Shown here in pieces: positions 1 through 11,579 of a stretch of DNA of 64,000 nt. Position 1 is the first letter of the stretch; the number at the start of each line of letters is the position of its first letter. This DNA is from Leptodactylus fallax (lineage: Eukaryota; Chordata; Amphibia; Anura; Leptodactylidae). The position numbers and the translations under genes are program-made. The notes beneath the pieces were generated by a model that did not search any database, had not been told where the DNA came from, and saw only the letters and a list, made by a program, of their open reading frames with translations. The DNA lies in NCBI GenBank assembly GCA_947044405.1, contig CAMRHE010000197.1, positions 1,612,001-1,676,000 of the forward strand, written 5' to 3'.

Positions 1-207
1 CCCACAGTAGATTCGCCTGCAGAAAAAAAGCAGCCAAAATTAGCTGGTTTTCACTGCGGCTGTGCTCATTTTCAACCTTTGCATTGCAAAGGCTGAAACC
101 ATGCCGAAAATGCATCAGGGAATTGTCCTGCTTCAGACTCAAACCCTACAGCACAAGACACTTTGTGCTGCAGTTTTTTTCAGCAGTGTGTGAGCCCCAA
201 GTCAGTG

Positions 208-542
208 TTAGGCTAAGACCCCTCGTAGCGTCCTGCAGCAAAAAAGCGCTGCGGGAAAAACCGCGGCGGCAACATATTGCGGTTCTTCCAGCAGTGCTTT
301 GCACAGAAAGTTCACAGAGGTTTCCTCTGTGGACATTCTGCCTCAATCATACCTATAGGGAAACTGCCGGCGTTTGCGTAAGTATAATTGACATGCTGTG
401 ATTTCCAAAACCGCAACAGTTTTGGAAATCACAGTGTCTCCTCTGCGTGTATTTTACAGCAAAGTGGGGATGGGATTCGCTAGACTGTAAAACGCAGTGG
501 TTTTTTCCACGGCATTTACGCCATGTGGGGCTCCGGCCTTAA
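208..542. mobile_element. Foldback MITE, family B copy 1
   Basis: The ends are inverted versions of each other: TTAGGCTAAGACCCC on the left and a GTGGGGCTCCGGCCTTAAG-like end on the right. The interior has paired GC-rich blocks (GCGCTGCGGGAAAAACCGCG). The same family recurs near 7.4, 17.5, 19.0, 20.8, 43.9 and 55.5 kb. There is no coding capacity; the apparent open frames across it are a by-product of its composition. It is non-autonomous and its superfamily is not determined. The 200 bases to its left look partly similar in style but I could not assign them. Confidence 0.7.
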
Positions 543-679
543 GGAAGTCAAGTGTTAAGGAAACTTTATAGTGTACTTTAGACTAGGCTGGCATGTTTAC
601 ATGAGTTACAGTATAACATTAAATGGCCATTTTGTACTCTGCATATATCAACAATTCATGATCTCTGCAGGTTTTATAT

Positions 680-1513
680 TTAAAGGAGTTATCCATTTTT
701 TAAAATAGATGGCCTATCCTTAGTATAGGTTATCAATATTTGATCTGTGAGGGTCCAACACCCAGGATCAGCTGCTCTGGGACTGTGTTGCTCCCGCTAG
801 TGTTTACATGCCGAGAGCCATGCAGTTCACTTGCCATACAAAGTGTAGGGTTGGCCTTAGGTACTGCCGTGCTGTCCCATTGAAGTCTCTAGGACAGCGC
901 TGCATTACCTAAAGCCACCACTTACACATCATACAGCAAGTGAGCAGTGCAGCTCCTGGCATGTAAACATTAAGGGAATTGTGCTGTCTCAGAGCAGCTG
1001 ATATGCAGAGGTTCTAGCTGTCAGATCCCTACAGATCTAATATTAATGACCGACCCTAAGGATTGACCATCTATTAGAGTTGAGCAAAGTTTTCAAAAAT
1101 TCGATTTGGCAACTTTGCCGAATTTTCCGATACCATTCTCTTCAATCCAAATTAATTCACGGTGAATAAGCAGCTATTGCCTGTCTGCAGAGAGCCGGTG
1201 TGTGCGGGTGGGCAGCTCTTGGATGCCGAGGTCATGTCTCTCTCTATCTCTCTCTCCAGCACGGACAAGTTTTATTCATGTGGAAGGATCTGCTAACAAG
1301 TAAAGACACAGCTACCCAATCACATCACTAGAGAATATCTTGTGACCATCTGATGTCACAAAGGTCCTTACTAAATATTCGTTACAGTGAAGCATCAGGA
1401 AATCCAGATTTCATGCGAATCGAAGATTTCCTGAAATTCGGATCGAATTCCACTTCTGCAGCTTCGATTCGCTCATCTCTACCATCTATATAGGAGAGTG
1501 GATAACCCCTATA
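680..1513. mobile_element. TTAA-type non-autonomous DNA transposon, interrupted
   Basis: The left end reads TTAAAGGAGTTATCCA and the right end GTGGATAACCCCTATAA, so the ends are imperfect inverted repeats. A hAT MITE with its own 8-bp target duplication sits inside (1075-1481), so this element is older than that MITE. The TTAA-containing end suggests a piggyBac/Kolobok-like mode of movement, by family knowledge only. No transposase is present. Confidence 0.55.
1075..1481. mobile_element. hAT-type MITE with 8-bp target duplication
   Basis: The element starts TAGAGTTGAGCAAAG and ends GATTCGCTCATCTCTA, which are inverted repeats. It is flanked by the identical 8-mer CCATCTAT at 1067-1074 and 1482-1489. 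An 8-bp duplication is the hallmark of hAT transposition. Removing the element and one 8-mer restores the host TTAA element. An internal stretch (about 1275-1375) resembles 28935-29040 in another hAT-like repeat. It has no coding capacity. Confidence 0.85.
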
Positions 1514-1584
1514 ATTGTCAGTTTTAATTGGCTCTCATGTAGAGAGAAACAGCAGCTGCATGAACAACATAATATAGCTATAAG

Positions 1585-2823
1585 TAGTGATGAGCAAAAC
1601 CGAACCGTACAGCTTGGGTCCGTGCCGAACATCATGGGTTTGGGTACCCCGACTTCAGCACTGAAGTTCAGGTTCGGCTCATCCCTAAAGCTGGTTGATT
1701 GACTGCTGAGCAGCCAATCAACCAGCTTTAAGCCCACAGACATCACAGACATGCCCAGTATGGGCCTGGCTGTGATTGGCCAGGTGGGACATGTGACCCC
1801 TCGGTATAAGAGGCAGGGTTACAGGTCCCGTCGCCATTCCAGCTAGTTAGGCTAAGTAGGGAGAAGCTGCAGCTGGAGATAGGGACAGTCAGAGCCTTAG
1901 CTAAATTTAATAATTATCCTTTTCAGGGCAGTGCAGCTAGGTAGGGAGAGGAGCCTGATACTATGAAGGACAGTTAGCCTAGAAATAATAACGGCAGTGA
2001 CAGTAAACTGTGTGTGTATACCCCTACTGTCTCCTAGCGCAGTAACAATAACTGCATGTGTACCCATACTGTCTCCGAGAGCAGTAACAATAACTGCGTG
2101 TGTACCCATACTGTCTCCTAGTGCAGACATTGACTCACATGGTGGATGAGTATCTGTTGATATGTCTCCTGGTACTGAGCGATGGGTCCTCCCCGTTTAA
2201 TTTCTGGGTTGGTAAATTGGACACGTAGTCAGAGCTTACCCTCTATGCCTTAGAGATGCTGGCCTGCCCTGCGGCAGAACGTGTGTTCATCACCGCAGGG
2301 GGTGTCATCACTGACAAGAGGATCCACCTATCCACAGCCAATGTGGACATACTTACATTCATTAAGATGAACCAGGCATGGATGCTGCAGGAGTTGGCTG
2401 TGCCAGCGCCTGAGTGAGTGGTTAAAGTGTTGGCTGCCTCCTCTGTCTTTTCCACTTACATCGCCACCTCCACCTCTTCCTCCTCCCCCTAGACCTCTAC
2501 CACCTTTTTCAAAATTATTATTTTATTTTATTTGTTTTTATTTTTTTAAATTTATTTATTTATTTTATTTTTTTATGTTATGTTATTATTTTAAGTACTT
2601 TTCCTACCACATTTTTTGCAGGGCAATTGTCCTGTTATTACCCCTATTTATAGCCCTCTACCCCTTACTATCCCCATTTTACAACCATTTTTGGGTCACC
2701 AAGTTCGGGTCCCCATTGATTTCAATGGGGTTCGGGTCAAGTTCGGGTACTCAAACCAAACTTTTTGGGCAAAGTTCGTCCGAACTCGTCAAAGCCAAAC
2801 TTCGATGGGTTCGCTCAACATTA
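1585..2823 (+). mobile_element. hAT element with transposase relic
   Basis: The left end TAGTGATGAGCAAAACC and the right end (reverse complement TAATGTTGAGCGAACCC) match the terminal pattern of the MITE at 1075. The interior holds a fossil of the hAT dimerisation domain at 2175-2417, which independently supports hAT identity. The flanking 8-mers are not identical, so the target duplication has decayed or the ends are off by a few bases. Confidence 0.7.
2175..2417 (+). pseudogene. hAT transposase C-terminal (hATC dimerisation) relic
   Basis: Plus-strand translation gives about 80 residues of the C-terminal dimerisation domain of hAT-Ac transposases. It has a hydrophobic YALEMLACPAAERVF block, then TAGGVITDKR and LSTANVDILTF; these match the well-known A-S-ERVFS-AG and L-P-NV-LIFL positions of the hATC domain. 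One in-frame TAG at 2226-2228 breaks it, and a TGA ends it at 2415-2417. The catalytic RNase H-like region and the BED zinc finger are absent, so it cannot make an active enzyme. This domain normally lets two transposase copies pair. Identification rests on motif recognition, with fair certainty at family level. Confidence 0.75.
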
Positions 2824-3528
2824 TATATGAGGCAGTAAGGCACTCACCATTAGCTCCAGCAGCATGTTTATGTGTGTGTCTCCCTGCTTCTACGTTACTC
2901 TTCCTTCCTTCTCCATACATTTCTATTACCAGCAAGTAATCTGATACCTCTGTAAGCAAATAATCTGTGAATAGTATTCTAACAACCTGCTTTCTTCTCA
3001 TAGCCCCACATGATAATGGTGGATACAGCTCATACTGCAGCTCATTACTGTTATTGCTTTTCGTAATTAAATGGAGTCTACCACCATCATAATTGCTTCT
3101 AAACCATGAATATGCTGTCCCTGCTGCCTGAATACACCTCTGCACGTTTCTTCCAATCTCTGGGATCATCAGGAGGTAATTGTAAAACAAGTGGCAAAAT
3201 CAACAATCCTGGACAAGATAAAGATTGCAGTTAAAACTTATGGGAGGCCATGGTACTCAGTTGTGAGCTGCAGATTAGTAGACTCCGGCTATTTTCCCAA
3301 GGGAAAGGATTCTAAAGCAGTGGGGATTATATATTCCTGTATATCCATGCTGGACTTCCTTGGGGTTTAGTATTAGGTTGATGTGTGTGTTCACTAACAC
3401 ACTCTCTAACCTATGAGTGAGCTAATTTCAGGAGCTGTTCTGAATTGATCCACAGGCTTTTGGATCATTAGCCTGTCAACATCCTCCTATTATAGGGAAT
3501 AGAGAGACATATGGATTCAACACCACTG
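2824..3528. other. Unassigned stretch
   Basis: No recognisable gene. A 133-codon minus-strand open frame (2789-3190) overlaps the end of the hAT element and has no motif I recognise; I consider it chance. Confidence 0.4.
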
Positions 3529-4114
3529 TTAGGGGGCGTTAACATTACCTTTAGTAGTGTCCATTGTTAGCATCCGTTACAAAATGTTAACAACGGACAC
3601 TAACAGAACCGTCATAAATCTGTTAAAAATCCCATTGATTTCAAAGGGATTTTATCTGTTGTCCATTAGTGTCCGTTTACACCAAATCTGTCACATGTCG
3701 TTTTTTTTCGTGGGCATAATAACGCGGGGTGCAGGACTTTTGTATTCTTTTAAAATAACGGATTTATGACGGACGGCAAGCGTCCATTATTTTTTAACAT
3801 TAATGTCTATGGCTAACAGACAGTAACGGAGGGGTATCTGTTATACTGTCCGTTATTACTGTCTGTTTCTTTCTGTGCATGCTCAGAAAGCAGAAACACA
3901 AAAAAAGCAAAAAAAAAACGGACACTAACGGATATTAACTGATGTTAAAGTGTCCGTTTTTTTAACTGATCCATTAAATGGATCAGTTAAAAAAAAACAG
4001 ACACAGTAACATCAGTTAGTGTCCGTTAATGTTTGCTATGACAAACAAGCGTTGTTTTTTTTTAACGGACACTATCAGAACGGACATCCAATGGTAGTGT
4101 GAAAGCCCCCTTAG
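3529..4114. mobile_element. Long foldback MITE with central hairpin
   Basis: The left end TTAGGGGGCGTTAACATTACC-like and the right end (reverse complement CTAAGGGGGCTTTCACACTACC-like) are inverted repeats. The whole interior is built of inverted copies of a 'gtccgtt...aacggac' motif. A near-perfect hairpin lies at about 3956-3995 (TTAACTGATCCATTAA paired with its complement). No coding content. The element could fold into one long stem. Confidence 0.7.
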
Positions 4115-4621
4115 CCAGTATATAGACATCATCTGGCAATACCTATTGAGAGTGTTGTAGACCTATAGCTATCCTCAATTTTTCCCATACTAGCTACATT
4201 TTTTGTTGAACAAATACTTATATTTGGGAATGTGGTTGAGAAGAGATGATATAGAGGTGCATCCCATATCTGATCTCTCATAGATAGTGAACCACCCCTT
4301 GGTTGTAATTTTGTGTGGTATATGTAATATTGGTAATATTTTAGCCATTTTTTCATTAAAAGTTATATTTTAGTTACTCCATTCTGTGATTCTACCATTT
4401 TGAGTAACTTGCCCACCATGATTTTGAATGGGAGCAGAGCTGCAATAGCACAGTTGGACCACTAATCAGTGTACGGAGACGTCTGATTCTGGCTCTATAT
4501 ACTATGAATAGATTTGTTGTGGCCAGGTATTGGATCAACAACAATCTCAAATTAATAACTTATCCTGAGGATGGAGCATTACTTTTTGATCTTGGATAAC
4601 ACTTTTAAAGGAATTGCGTTA
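4115..4621. other. Unassigned stretch
   Basis: AT-rich sequence between the foldback MITE and a Tc1. No gene or clear repeat ends seen. Confidence 0.4.
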
Positions 4622-4882
4622 CAGTGCTGTGTAAAAGTTTTAGGCAGGTATGGAAAAAATGCTGCAAAGTAAGAATGCTTTTGTGAGAGGCAAGCACATA
4701 CACCACACTTACCAATGTTTGACAACCTGTATATTTTGAATGAGTACCCTGGAATTTGTGATGAGCTGTACAGTTGTATATAGTTGCACATTATATTGTA
4801 TGGACTAATACCCGCAGTATTGCCCTTTGGCTTCAAGATGCCACTGTTTCCAACCTGCTGTTCCTCCACAGACTTTAATAGA

Positions 4883-5878
4883 GACCTGTTGGTAGGAAGA
4901 AGTGCTACACAGGAAGCTCTGATGTGGCCATTTTAGTTAGTTAGTCTCCAAGCATCTGTGAAAGGCAGAGATGCTGGGATAGGATCTGTCACCATCAGCA
5001 CTAGAGAACTTTCTGCCAGAACCGAGAGTATCGCTGGGTGAACAAAGACGACCTCTTCTACACTCCTCACCTTACATGGGAGAAGATCGCGCAGGAGAGC
5101 ACCACTGGGAAGTGACAAAAGCCAGGCCTTGTGAGGAGCCACATCGGGAACTGCGACAGAACGTATGACAGTCCAGAGGCAGTGCCACTCGCAGTGGAGG
5201 AGATCCCGCATTAACAGCAGCTATTTCAGCCAGAAAGGTCCACGACCTGGGTCGGTAAGCCTGAGCTCAGGTACGCCACGTGGCGGTGGTCTACAACGTG
5301 CACGCAACAATAGTTAGCTTTGGCACCAAAGTGTAGGATTAGATTGTTAGCACCTTCTACTGACACTCAGTTCAGCCTGTTGCTATTAGTTAAAGACATC
5401 TTCAGTTAATTATTATTTGCATTAAGGACTCTGGATTCTTCACCATTTCCTGTTGCAACCTAACCTCAGAGGATCCTGCGCATTTCTGAGATATTACCAA
5501 GTCCATCAAATTGCCTGTTTTCCACTTGCTCAGGACTGGATACTGATATTCACTAGGGGTGACCAGGGAGGTCTGGGTTTAGAGATTTCTATAAGTTTGT
5601 TAGCCCCCGTGCTGCATCACCGGTAAGCCGGCTTTACACACAGAACACTTCCTTCTTCATCAGTGGTATTAATAGGTAATTGGGGCAGCTGTCCTAGACG
5701 GTCCAGTCGCACAAGGTTCTCGGCTATCCAGTCGAGTGTGTGTGAATTCTGTGTGGTTCTGTTACCGTGGCCTTAGTAAAAATACGTTTTTAGCTGAATC
5801 GGTATTGAGTCGTCCTTCTCGTCTGTGACTTCGCTGTATTCTGGAGAGCTCACCCCTGTCACGGCTTACACTTTCACA
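4883..5878. repeat. Possible solo LTR
   Basis: About 1 kb of sequence unlike the surrounding Tc1, ending ...TTACACTTTCACA. The 6-mer AATAGA occurs directly at both borders (4877-4882 and 5879-5884), which could be a target duplication. The left border is not a clean TG, so the exact start and the class are uncertain. Confidence 0.35.
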
Positions 5879-5887
5879 AATAGAATT

Positions 5888-6110
5888 GTTAGGGTATGTT
5901 CACATGGTGGTATTTGCTGCAGATTTGGGGGTAGGTGTTTTCAATGGGAGGCAGAGATCGCCTCAGGTCCTGAAAAAATAAGTGTCCTGCTCCATTTTGC
6001 AGTGGATTACACGACTGATTTAGCTGCAGATTCCGCGCCTTGAGACTCCCTGCTGATTAGGCCCATTCATCTGGGCCCAATCAGCAGTGGAAAGTCGCTT
6101 CAGAATGCTG
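5888..6110. mobile_element. Foldback MITE family A, truncated copy
   Basis: Starts TTAGGGTATGTTCACATGG and carries the family core 'gctgattaggcccattcat'. The right arm, which in full copies ends GTGTGAACACAGCC, is missing. Related full copies are at 9465-9795 and 57736-58014. Confidence 0.65.
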
Positions 6111-6206
6111 ATGCCCGGTCAGAATATACAGCAGTAGAAAATGAAGAGGAAAAGGGAATGAAAAGCGAATGAACAAAAGAGAAACCACATCAATATTTGT
6201 TGTGGC

Positions 6207-6430
6207 AAACCTAAGGAGGAGAATCCTGGAAGTGATGATATGGCCCCCACAGAGCCCTGATCTCAATATCATCAATTGAGAAATATTTGAGCAAGCCTAC
6301 ATCTGCAGAAACCCTGTGGTTAGTTGTCCAGGATATTTGGAACAATCACCCTGCTGTGTTTCTTCAAAAACTGTGTGCAAGTGTACCTAGAAGAATTGAG
6401 GCTGTTTTCAAGGTAAAGAGTGGTCACAGC
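6207..6430 (+). pseudogene. Tc1 transposase C-terminal relic
   Basis: Translation from about 6207 shows WPPQSPDLNII, the signature before the last catalytic acidic residue of DDE Tc1 transposases. It is followed by a stop and, in another frame, by LWLVVQDIWNN and PRRIEAVFKVKSGHSKY, which resemble the conserved Tc1 C-terminus. At least one frameshift and one stop are present. The N-terminal DNA-binding region and first catalytic residue are not found here. The enzyme normally cuts and pastes the element at TA sites; this fragment cannot. Confidence 0.7.
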
Positions 6431-6565
6431 AAATATTGATTTAATTTCTCTTTTCTAACTTCACTTTGCATTTTGTTAATTTACAAAAAAATAACTATTA
6501 ACACTTTCATTTTTGAAAGCATTCTTACTTTTTTCCACATCTGCCTAAACTTTTGCACAGCATTG

Positions 6566-7393
6566 TATATGCATTTTAAAGTGTATAGTATAACAATATT
6601 TGTTTCAGTAAAGAAGCACTAGGTCTCAGTTGCCATCTTCTACCACTAGGCAATAGGGGCTAAAAGTGCATAGTACATAGTACACTTTTATGACTTTTTA
6701 ACAGTCATTCTTATCTATAAAGTTCACTGTAACCTAACAGCTGTTTTATGAAAGCCTATACTAGTGTGTGGAATTGATGGAGAGTATAGCGAGAGTGTAA
6801 ATTGACATTTGAGTACCTAAGGGAGCACTGTCTATTAGATTTGGTATCATTCACTGAACAACTCTCCCTCCATTCTCAGTAAATTGCAGCAGGTACTGCG
6901 TTTCCTATACATAATATGCAACATTGCTGTGTCTATAGTATTTTTATATATATTTTCCTGATTGTTGTGATGACTTAATGTGGTTGTCTGAGTGTCTTTC
7001 TTTACCAGAAATAGAGCTACTGTTTTTCATTAGCTGTGTTATAACCTATTCTCATGTAAGTAAAGGGGACTGAATTTCAATGCTAAACATAACCCAAGAG
7101 TGGTGCTGTTACAGGGGAAAAAGCACTCCATTTGAGGAGCTTTTTTGATTGTAGTGTCACTTGCTAGTCAGGACAGTTGTGTGATACAATAACAAAAGCA
7201 TGGTTTTTCAACGTGTTTATAGATAAAACATATTTTGGTAATATACTTCAGCTATAAAAATCTTTACAGTGTGGACAAAAACACGTTAAAAATGCAGTTA
7301 AGATTCTTACATACACTTTTTTCCCAGCACAAGAAAAATGTCAAACCAGGACATGCTGCACTTTAGAAAAAAGCCACTGATCTTAAATACACC
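6566..7393. other. Unassigned stretch
   Basis: AT-rich DNA, no gene, no clear repeat boundaries; may be relatively unique sequence. Confidence 0.4.
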
Positions 7394-7754
7394 TTCAGCC
7401 TGGGGCACCACATTGCAAAAACGCAGCGATTTGGCCCCAGTGAAAACATGCAGCAAAAAACGTGGTCTTTTACCGTACCTGCAAAGTGGATTGGATTCTG
7501 GCTAATGCCATCCACACATTGCAGAAAAAAAAATCTGCAGTGGAAAAGCTGCAATTTCAAAATCAGTTGTGTTTTTGTAAATTGCAGCATGTCAATTATA
7601 CCTACGGAAAAGCTAGAGTTTGCCGTATAGGTATAATAGGGACTGAAAGTCCACAGAGGAAAAAGCGCTGTGGAAAAAAACGTAATGCGTTTCCGCAGTG
7701 GTCTTTTCAGCAGCGCTTTTTGGCTGCGTCTCGCTATGTGGGGCCTCAGCCTAA
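7394..7754. mobile_element. Foldback MITE, family B copy 2
   Basis: The left end TTCAGCCTGGGGCACCACAT pairs with the right end ATGTGGGGCCTCAGCCTAA. The interior has the family blocks (CACAGAGGAAAAAGCGCTG). Overlapping open frames on both strands reflect palindromic structure, not genes. Confidence 0.75.
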
Positions 7755-7770
7755 AATTGCACAACCCAAA

Positions 7771-8093
7771 CAACTTTGGCCCAAATTTACTATTGTGGTT
7801 GCGACTAGACACTGGCATAAATTTGGCTCATCTTTGGTGCATCAATTTTGGGCTAATATTTTTCAATTTGCTAAAAATGTGGGTGTGGATTCTCAGAAAA
7901 AGGTGATGTGCCACGAGGTGCAGAAAATGTGCCAAGATTGTGTCGTAAGTTCTGTCTCAAGCCTATTAAAAGGTAGTATAAATGTAGACTAGACAATGTA
8001 AAAATACACCAGATTTATAATCTGCCATCAGCCACTGTGATAAATCTGGTGTATTTTCACACTCTCAAACTATTAGTAAATTTGGGCCAGTGT
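7771..8093. mobile_element. Short TIR element with perfect internal hairpin
   Basis: The left end TTTGGCCCAAATTTACTATT matches the reverse complement of the right end (AGTAAATTTGGGCCAGTG). Inside, 8001-8018 and 8040-8057 form a perfect 18-bp stem (AAAATACACCAGATTTAT and its complement) with a 21-base loop. Non-coding. Confidence 0.65.
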
Positions 8094-8618
8094 ATGTAAA
8101 GCATTATGTATTTCACTGTGGACTTTTGGCCAAAAAGCCACACAAAATTTCTATGATATAATAGCAGTTTTGCTAACCACTGAGCCATATATTAAAGTAA
8201 AGAAAATATACATTAAATACATATATGGTGCAGATTTCCCCCCACTGATTTGTTGGCAGAAAATTTGCAGTGTTTTACAACTAATTTGTGTTCAGTCACA
8301 ATGAATCATTTTTAAACTATTATGTTACACGAGTAAATATTGGTCATTATTGTTTAATATATATTTTTTACTGGTAAAAATGAAGTAAAAAAATCTGAAG
8401 CTACAGCATTTCAAAGTATGAGATGTATGTGTGCTTTGTTATGAAAATTCCACGGTTCAAAAAACTAATTTTTTTCAATTTCCATTAGGTGGCACTGTGT
8501 CATCAAAACCAATTTCTTCTGCAAGTAAGCAGCTATCTTCAAGGCTCAGGGAAATATGTTACCTTTTCTCTATGAGTTGAGGAGTTGAGATTTCACATCA
8601 GGATGAGGCACATATGTA
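8094..8618. other. Unassigned stretch
   Basis: AT-rich, no gene or repeat ends recognised. Confidence 0.35.
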
Positions 8619-8998
8619 CAGGTAGGTGCCTCTCAATAAATTAGAATATCTTTGAACTGTTTATTTCTTTCAGTAATTAAATGAAAAAAGTGACCTCCTA
8701 TATTTTCTAGATTCTTTACACACAGAATGTTCTATTTCAAGTGTTTTATTTCTGTAAATGTTGATTATGGATTACAGGTAATGAAAACCAAAATCTAAGA
8801 AAATTAGAATATTGTGAAAAAGTTCAGTATTGTAAATTCAGTGTGTCACCTGCCAAGGTTTCCTAAGCCTTTAAATGGTCCCTCAGTCTGGTTCAGTAGG
8901 ACGCACAATCATGGAAGACGCTGATTATCAATTGTATTACTGAATTACTTAAATGAATGAACATTTCACAGATATTCTAATTTATTGAGGTGCACCTA
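8619..8998. mobile_element. Tc1/mariner-type MITE
   Basis: TA-flanked element of 380 bp. The left end CAGGTAGGTGCCTCTCAATA, continuing AATTAGAATATC, mirrors the right end GATATTCTAATTTATTGAGG, continuing TGCACCTA. An inner degenerate repeat of the terminus (AAAATTAGAATATTGTG at about 8800) is typical of IR/DR-type Tc1 ends. No transposase; the interior contains only a fragment, so it is a deletion derivative moved in trans. Confidence 0.8.
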
Positions 8999-9464
8999 TA
9001 TTTATATTTATTTATTTTTTATGAGAACTTGGGCAATATATCTATCAAACATGTTGTGATTTCATAGTGCTGTGCAAACAAAAAGCTTAAAATCGGACAA
9101 ATAGATATATTAACATGAGGAAGGTTTGTTGCAGAAATTTAAGCAACTGTCCCATTCATCAAAATGAGGCTTGCTGAAATCCATGCACTTTCCGCCAAAA
9201 CAATTCCATTCAGACGAGTGAAACAAATTTTCAGCTGCAAAAATTCTGCAACAATTCTTCAATGTGTAAAATATACCTTTATAGTCTCAATTGCTTGCTC
9301 ATTGTATATGGCCCAGGAGAGTAAAGTGGCATAGTGTCTTCTAACAATGATATATCAGAAGTTTATTAAAATATTTACCTTATTCATTACAAATGTCAGG
9401 GACATCCTTGGTAGTAAAAATATGTATTGTTTTCTTATTGTGACACTGTTTTTTCTGGGGAAAG
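8999..9464. other. Unassigned stretch
   Basis: No gene or repeat boundary seen. Confidence 0.35.
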
Positions 9465-9795
9465 TTAGGATATGTTCACACGGAGAAAAATGAAGAAGAA
9501 TTCCTCTTCACACCTGCATTTTCGCCGCGGTCTAGCTGCGACGGGATGCTGATGCATTGCATTCCGTCACGGCATCTCGCTCCTAATTAGGCCCGGATGA
9601 ATGGGCCTAATCAGCAGGGAGTCTCGATCCGCGGCAAGATCGAGCAGGATGCTTCTTTTTTCCGCGTCCTGCTGTGATCTCTACCTCCCATTGAAAACAA
9701 TGGAAGGCGGATTCCCCGGAGGAATCTGCTCCGGATTCAAGGGCAAAATCCGCCCCCAAATCCACGGCAAATTCCTCTGCGTGAACACAGCCTAA
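9465..9795. mobile_element. Foldback MITE family A, full copy
   Basis: The left end TTAGGATATGTTCACACGG and the right end TGCGTGAACACAGCCTAA are inverted repeats. GC-rich paired blocks (for example GCCCGGATGAATGGGCC at the centre) make the whole unit palindromic. Its GC content is far above the surroundings. No coding role is seen; the 64-68 codon frames across it are spurious. Confidence 0.8.
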
Positions 9796-10180
9796 GGGGG
9801 CATCCAGGGGCATTATTACTCAGTAGAGGCATTATTACCAAGTAGGGGTCTCAACTACTGTGTGGGGGCACTAAAAGGGAAGTACCATATCAAACCATGG
9901 GAAAAGAGGGGCACCTATACTGAGTGGGAGCAGAAATGCTCTATAATAATTAACTGTAGCAAAAGAGGGCACTATTACTTAGTGGTGAGGCTCAAAGGGG
10001 CACCATAAGTAAAAGGGACACATTACTAAGCAGGCCGTTTAATTGAGTGGGGCACTATGGACTACCATTATTAAATTGGGGAACTAAGGAGGTACCATTA
10101 CTGTGTGAAGGGCATTAAATTGGCATCAATAGTGAAAGGAGCCCTATTACTGCAGAAGGAACTAAGAGGGCACCATTGCT
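9796..10180 (+). repeat. Degenerate tandem repeat (GGGGCA..ATTACT)
   Basis: Successive blocks of roughly 30-45 bases read like 'gggg-cattattactcagtagagg'. The motifs GGGGCA, CATTATTAC and AGTGGGG/AGTAGGG recur about ten times with drift. A similar pattern occurs at 18710-18980 inside a hAT. A minisatellite-like array. Confidence 0.55.
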
Positions 10181-10420
10181 GTGTGAAGAGCACTGTAATG
10201 GTTTGCAGCGCTGGGTTCCTGGTACAACTAAGGACAACATCTGCTTAGAGTTTGTACAGTATGTTCTCTCTGTGTTTCTGTGTATTTCCTTCCATACTCC
10301 AAAGACCTACTGATAAGGAATTTAGATTGTAGGCCCTATTTATGGCAGAGAGTGATGACAATATCTGTAAAGTGCTGCAGAATATGTAAAAAATCTAAAG
10401 AAATAAATAAAATTATTTAA
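10180..10420 (+). repeat. tRNA-derived SINE, plus-strand copy (diverged)
   Basis: Contains CATACTCCAAAGACCTACTG, TTTAGATTGTAGGCCCTA, ATCTGTAAAGTGCTGCAGAA and an AATAAATAAA tail, in the same order as the reverse complement of the better-preserved SINE at 20490-20752. The tRNA-like head (GCAGCGCTGGGTTCCTGG) is degenerate. Confidence 0.7.
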
Positions 10421-11466
10421 AGTACAAAGGGGACCCACTGTATGATGATATTATTGGTTATGTTGGTCTTTAGTAGATATATGTGGTATGGTATAGATGT
10501 ACAGTATTATTTGCTTCTTGTATACCGGTGTCATTTGACAAGTATGTGACTTTATTATTCAAGGTATGCTATTATATATACTGTACATTAGTGTATTTGA
10601 CACGGGAAATAGTTTGAGCAGGGCTCAAATATCTGCAGTATAGGGAAAGATTCCAGGTTTCACAGTGCTGATGTAGTGTCCCACTAGCAGCTGATAAATG
10701 CATTGTTTTATATGTTTTTATATTTAATATGTATAGTGTATGTTTGCGTGCCTTTAAGAATGTTTGGGTACTAATGTTGTAGCTGGAGCACCACTTGTTC
10801 AGTTCTGTTTAGAGCTGAGCTCAGTGGAGTTCAGCTTCTCGTCTGGCTTAGCAATTTAGCAGTTTTCATTGTTGCCTTTATGACTGAAGATCTATGTCTA
10901 GATGTAGGAACCACAGAGAAATTAAGTTCCCACCTCAGTTGCATAGAAAAGAAAATTTTATGAGGAAACTGCTTTGGAGCACCAATTTCTCCATTACAGA
11001 GGAAATACAGATTTAAGAACCTTGCTTCAGTTCACATAGTACACTACACATGGAGTGCCCTGGGGAAACAAACACCAATACCACCCCTAGTGTAACCCCA
11101 TAGGGAGTTGAGGGGAGGTTTGGTATAAAAGGCCATCACCACTGCGAACATATGACTACAACTATCTTCCTGCCTGGTGTAACTCCACACACTCCCCTGG
11201 GATATTGCACTGATTTTCATTATAATGTAATATTGCACTAATGAAGTAGTACAGCATATTGACAATGAAAGGAGCCTGTCACCAGGGTGAAGCATATTAA
11301 ACCAGTACCACAGTTAGATAGGTCAGACTCACCTGATTGTATCGCCTTTTTCTCAATAAAAATTCTTGCCTCAGTTGCCAAGATACTCATTAATTTGACA
11401 GTATGAAAATAAACAGTCTGGAGTACTGAGTGCTGCTCTGTTAAACAATTTGTTAGGCACAACCAT
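10421..11466. other. Unassigned stretch
   Basis: About 1 kb without recognisable genes. Small open frames at 11044-11462 have no motif. Confidence 0.35.
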
Positions 11467-11579
11467 TTAACCCTTTCCCAACATCCGCCATACTATTATG
11501 ACGGATGTCGGGTATTTAAATATGGTGTCCGCTCAGGAGCTGAGCAGCCGCCATAGCTGCTGAGACTCTGCTGTATTAT

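Larger units (their letters stand above)
4622..6565 (+). mobile_element. Decayed Tc1 element carrying later insertions
   Basis: The left terminus after TA reads CAGTGCTGTGTAAAAG and the right end is CTTTTGCACAGCATTG followed by TA, giving inverted repeats of roughly 50 bp that also share the inner AAGCATTCTTAC block. TA flanks are the Tc1/mariner signature. A transposase C-terminal relic lies at 6207-6430, just inside the right repeat. The middle is replaced or interrupted by an LTR-like block (4883-5878) and a MITE fragment (5888-6110). It is an old copy. Confidence 0.75.

Noticed and set aside
2789..3190. 133-codon minus-strand open frame
   Set aside because: No recognisable motif; it overlaps the right end of a hAT element; composition looks random.
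7363..7992. Overlapping 151- and 176-codon frames on opposite strands
   Set aside because: Mirror translations of a foldback MITE and an adjacent TIR element.
9797..10180. CRISPR-like array
   Set aside because: Repeats are degenerate and of variable length without regular spacers; a vertebrate minisatellite.
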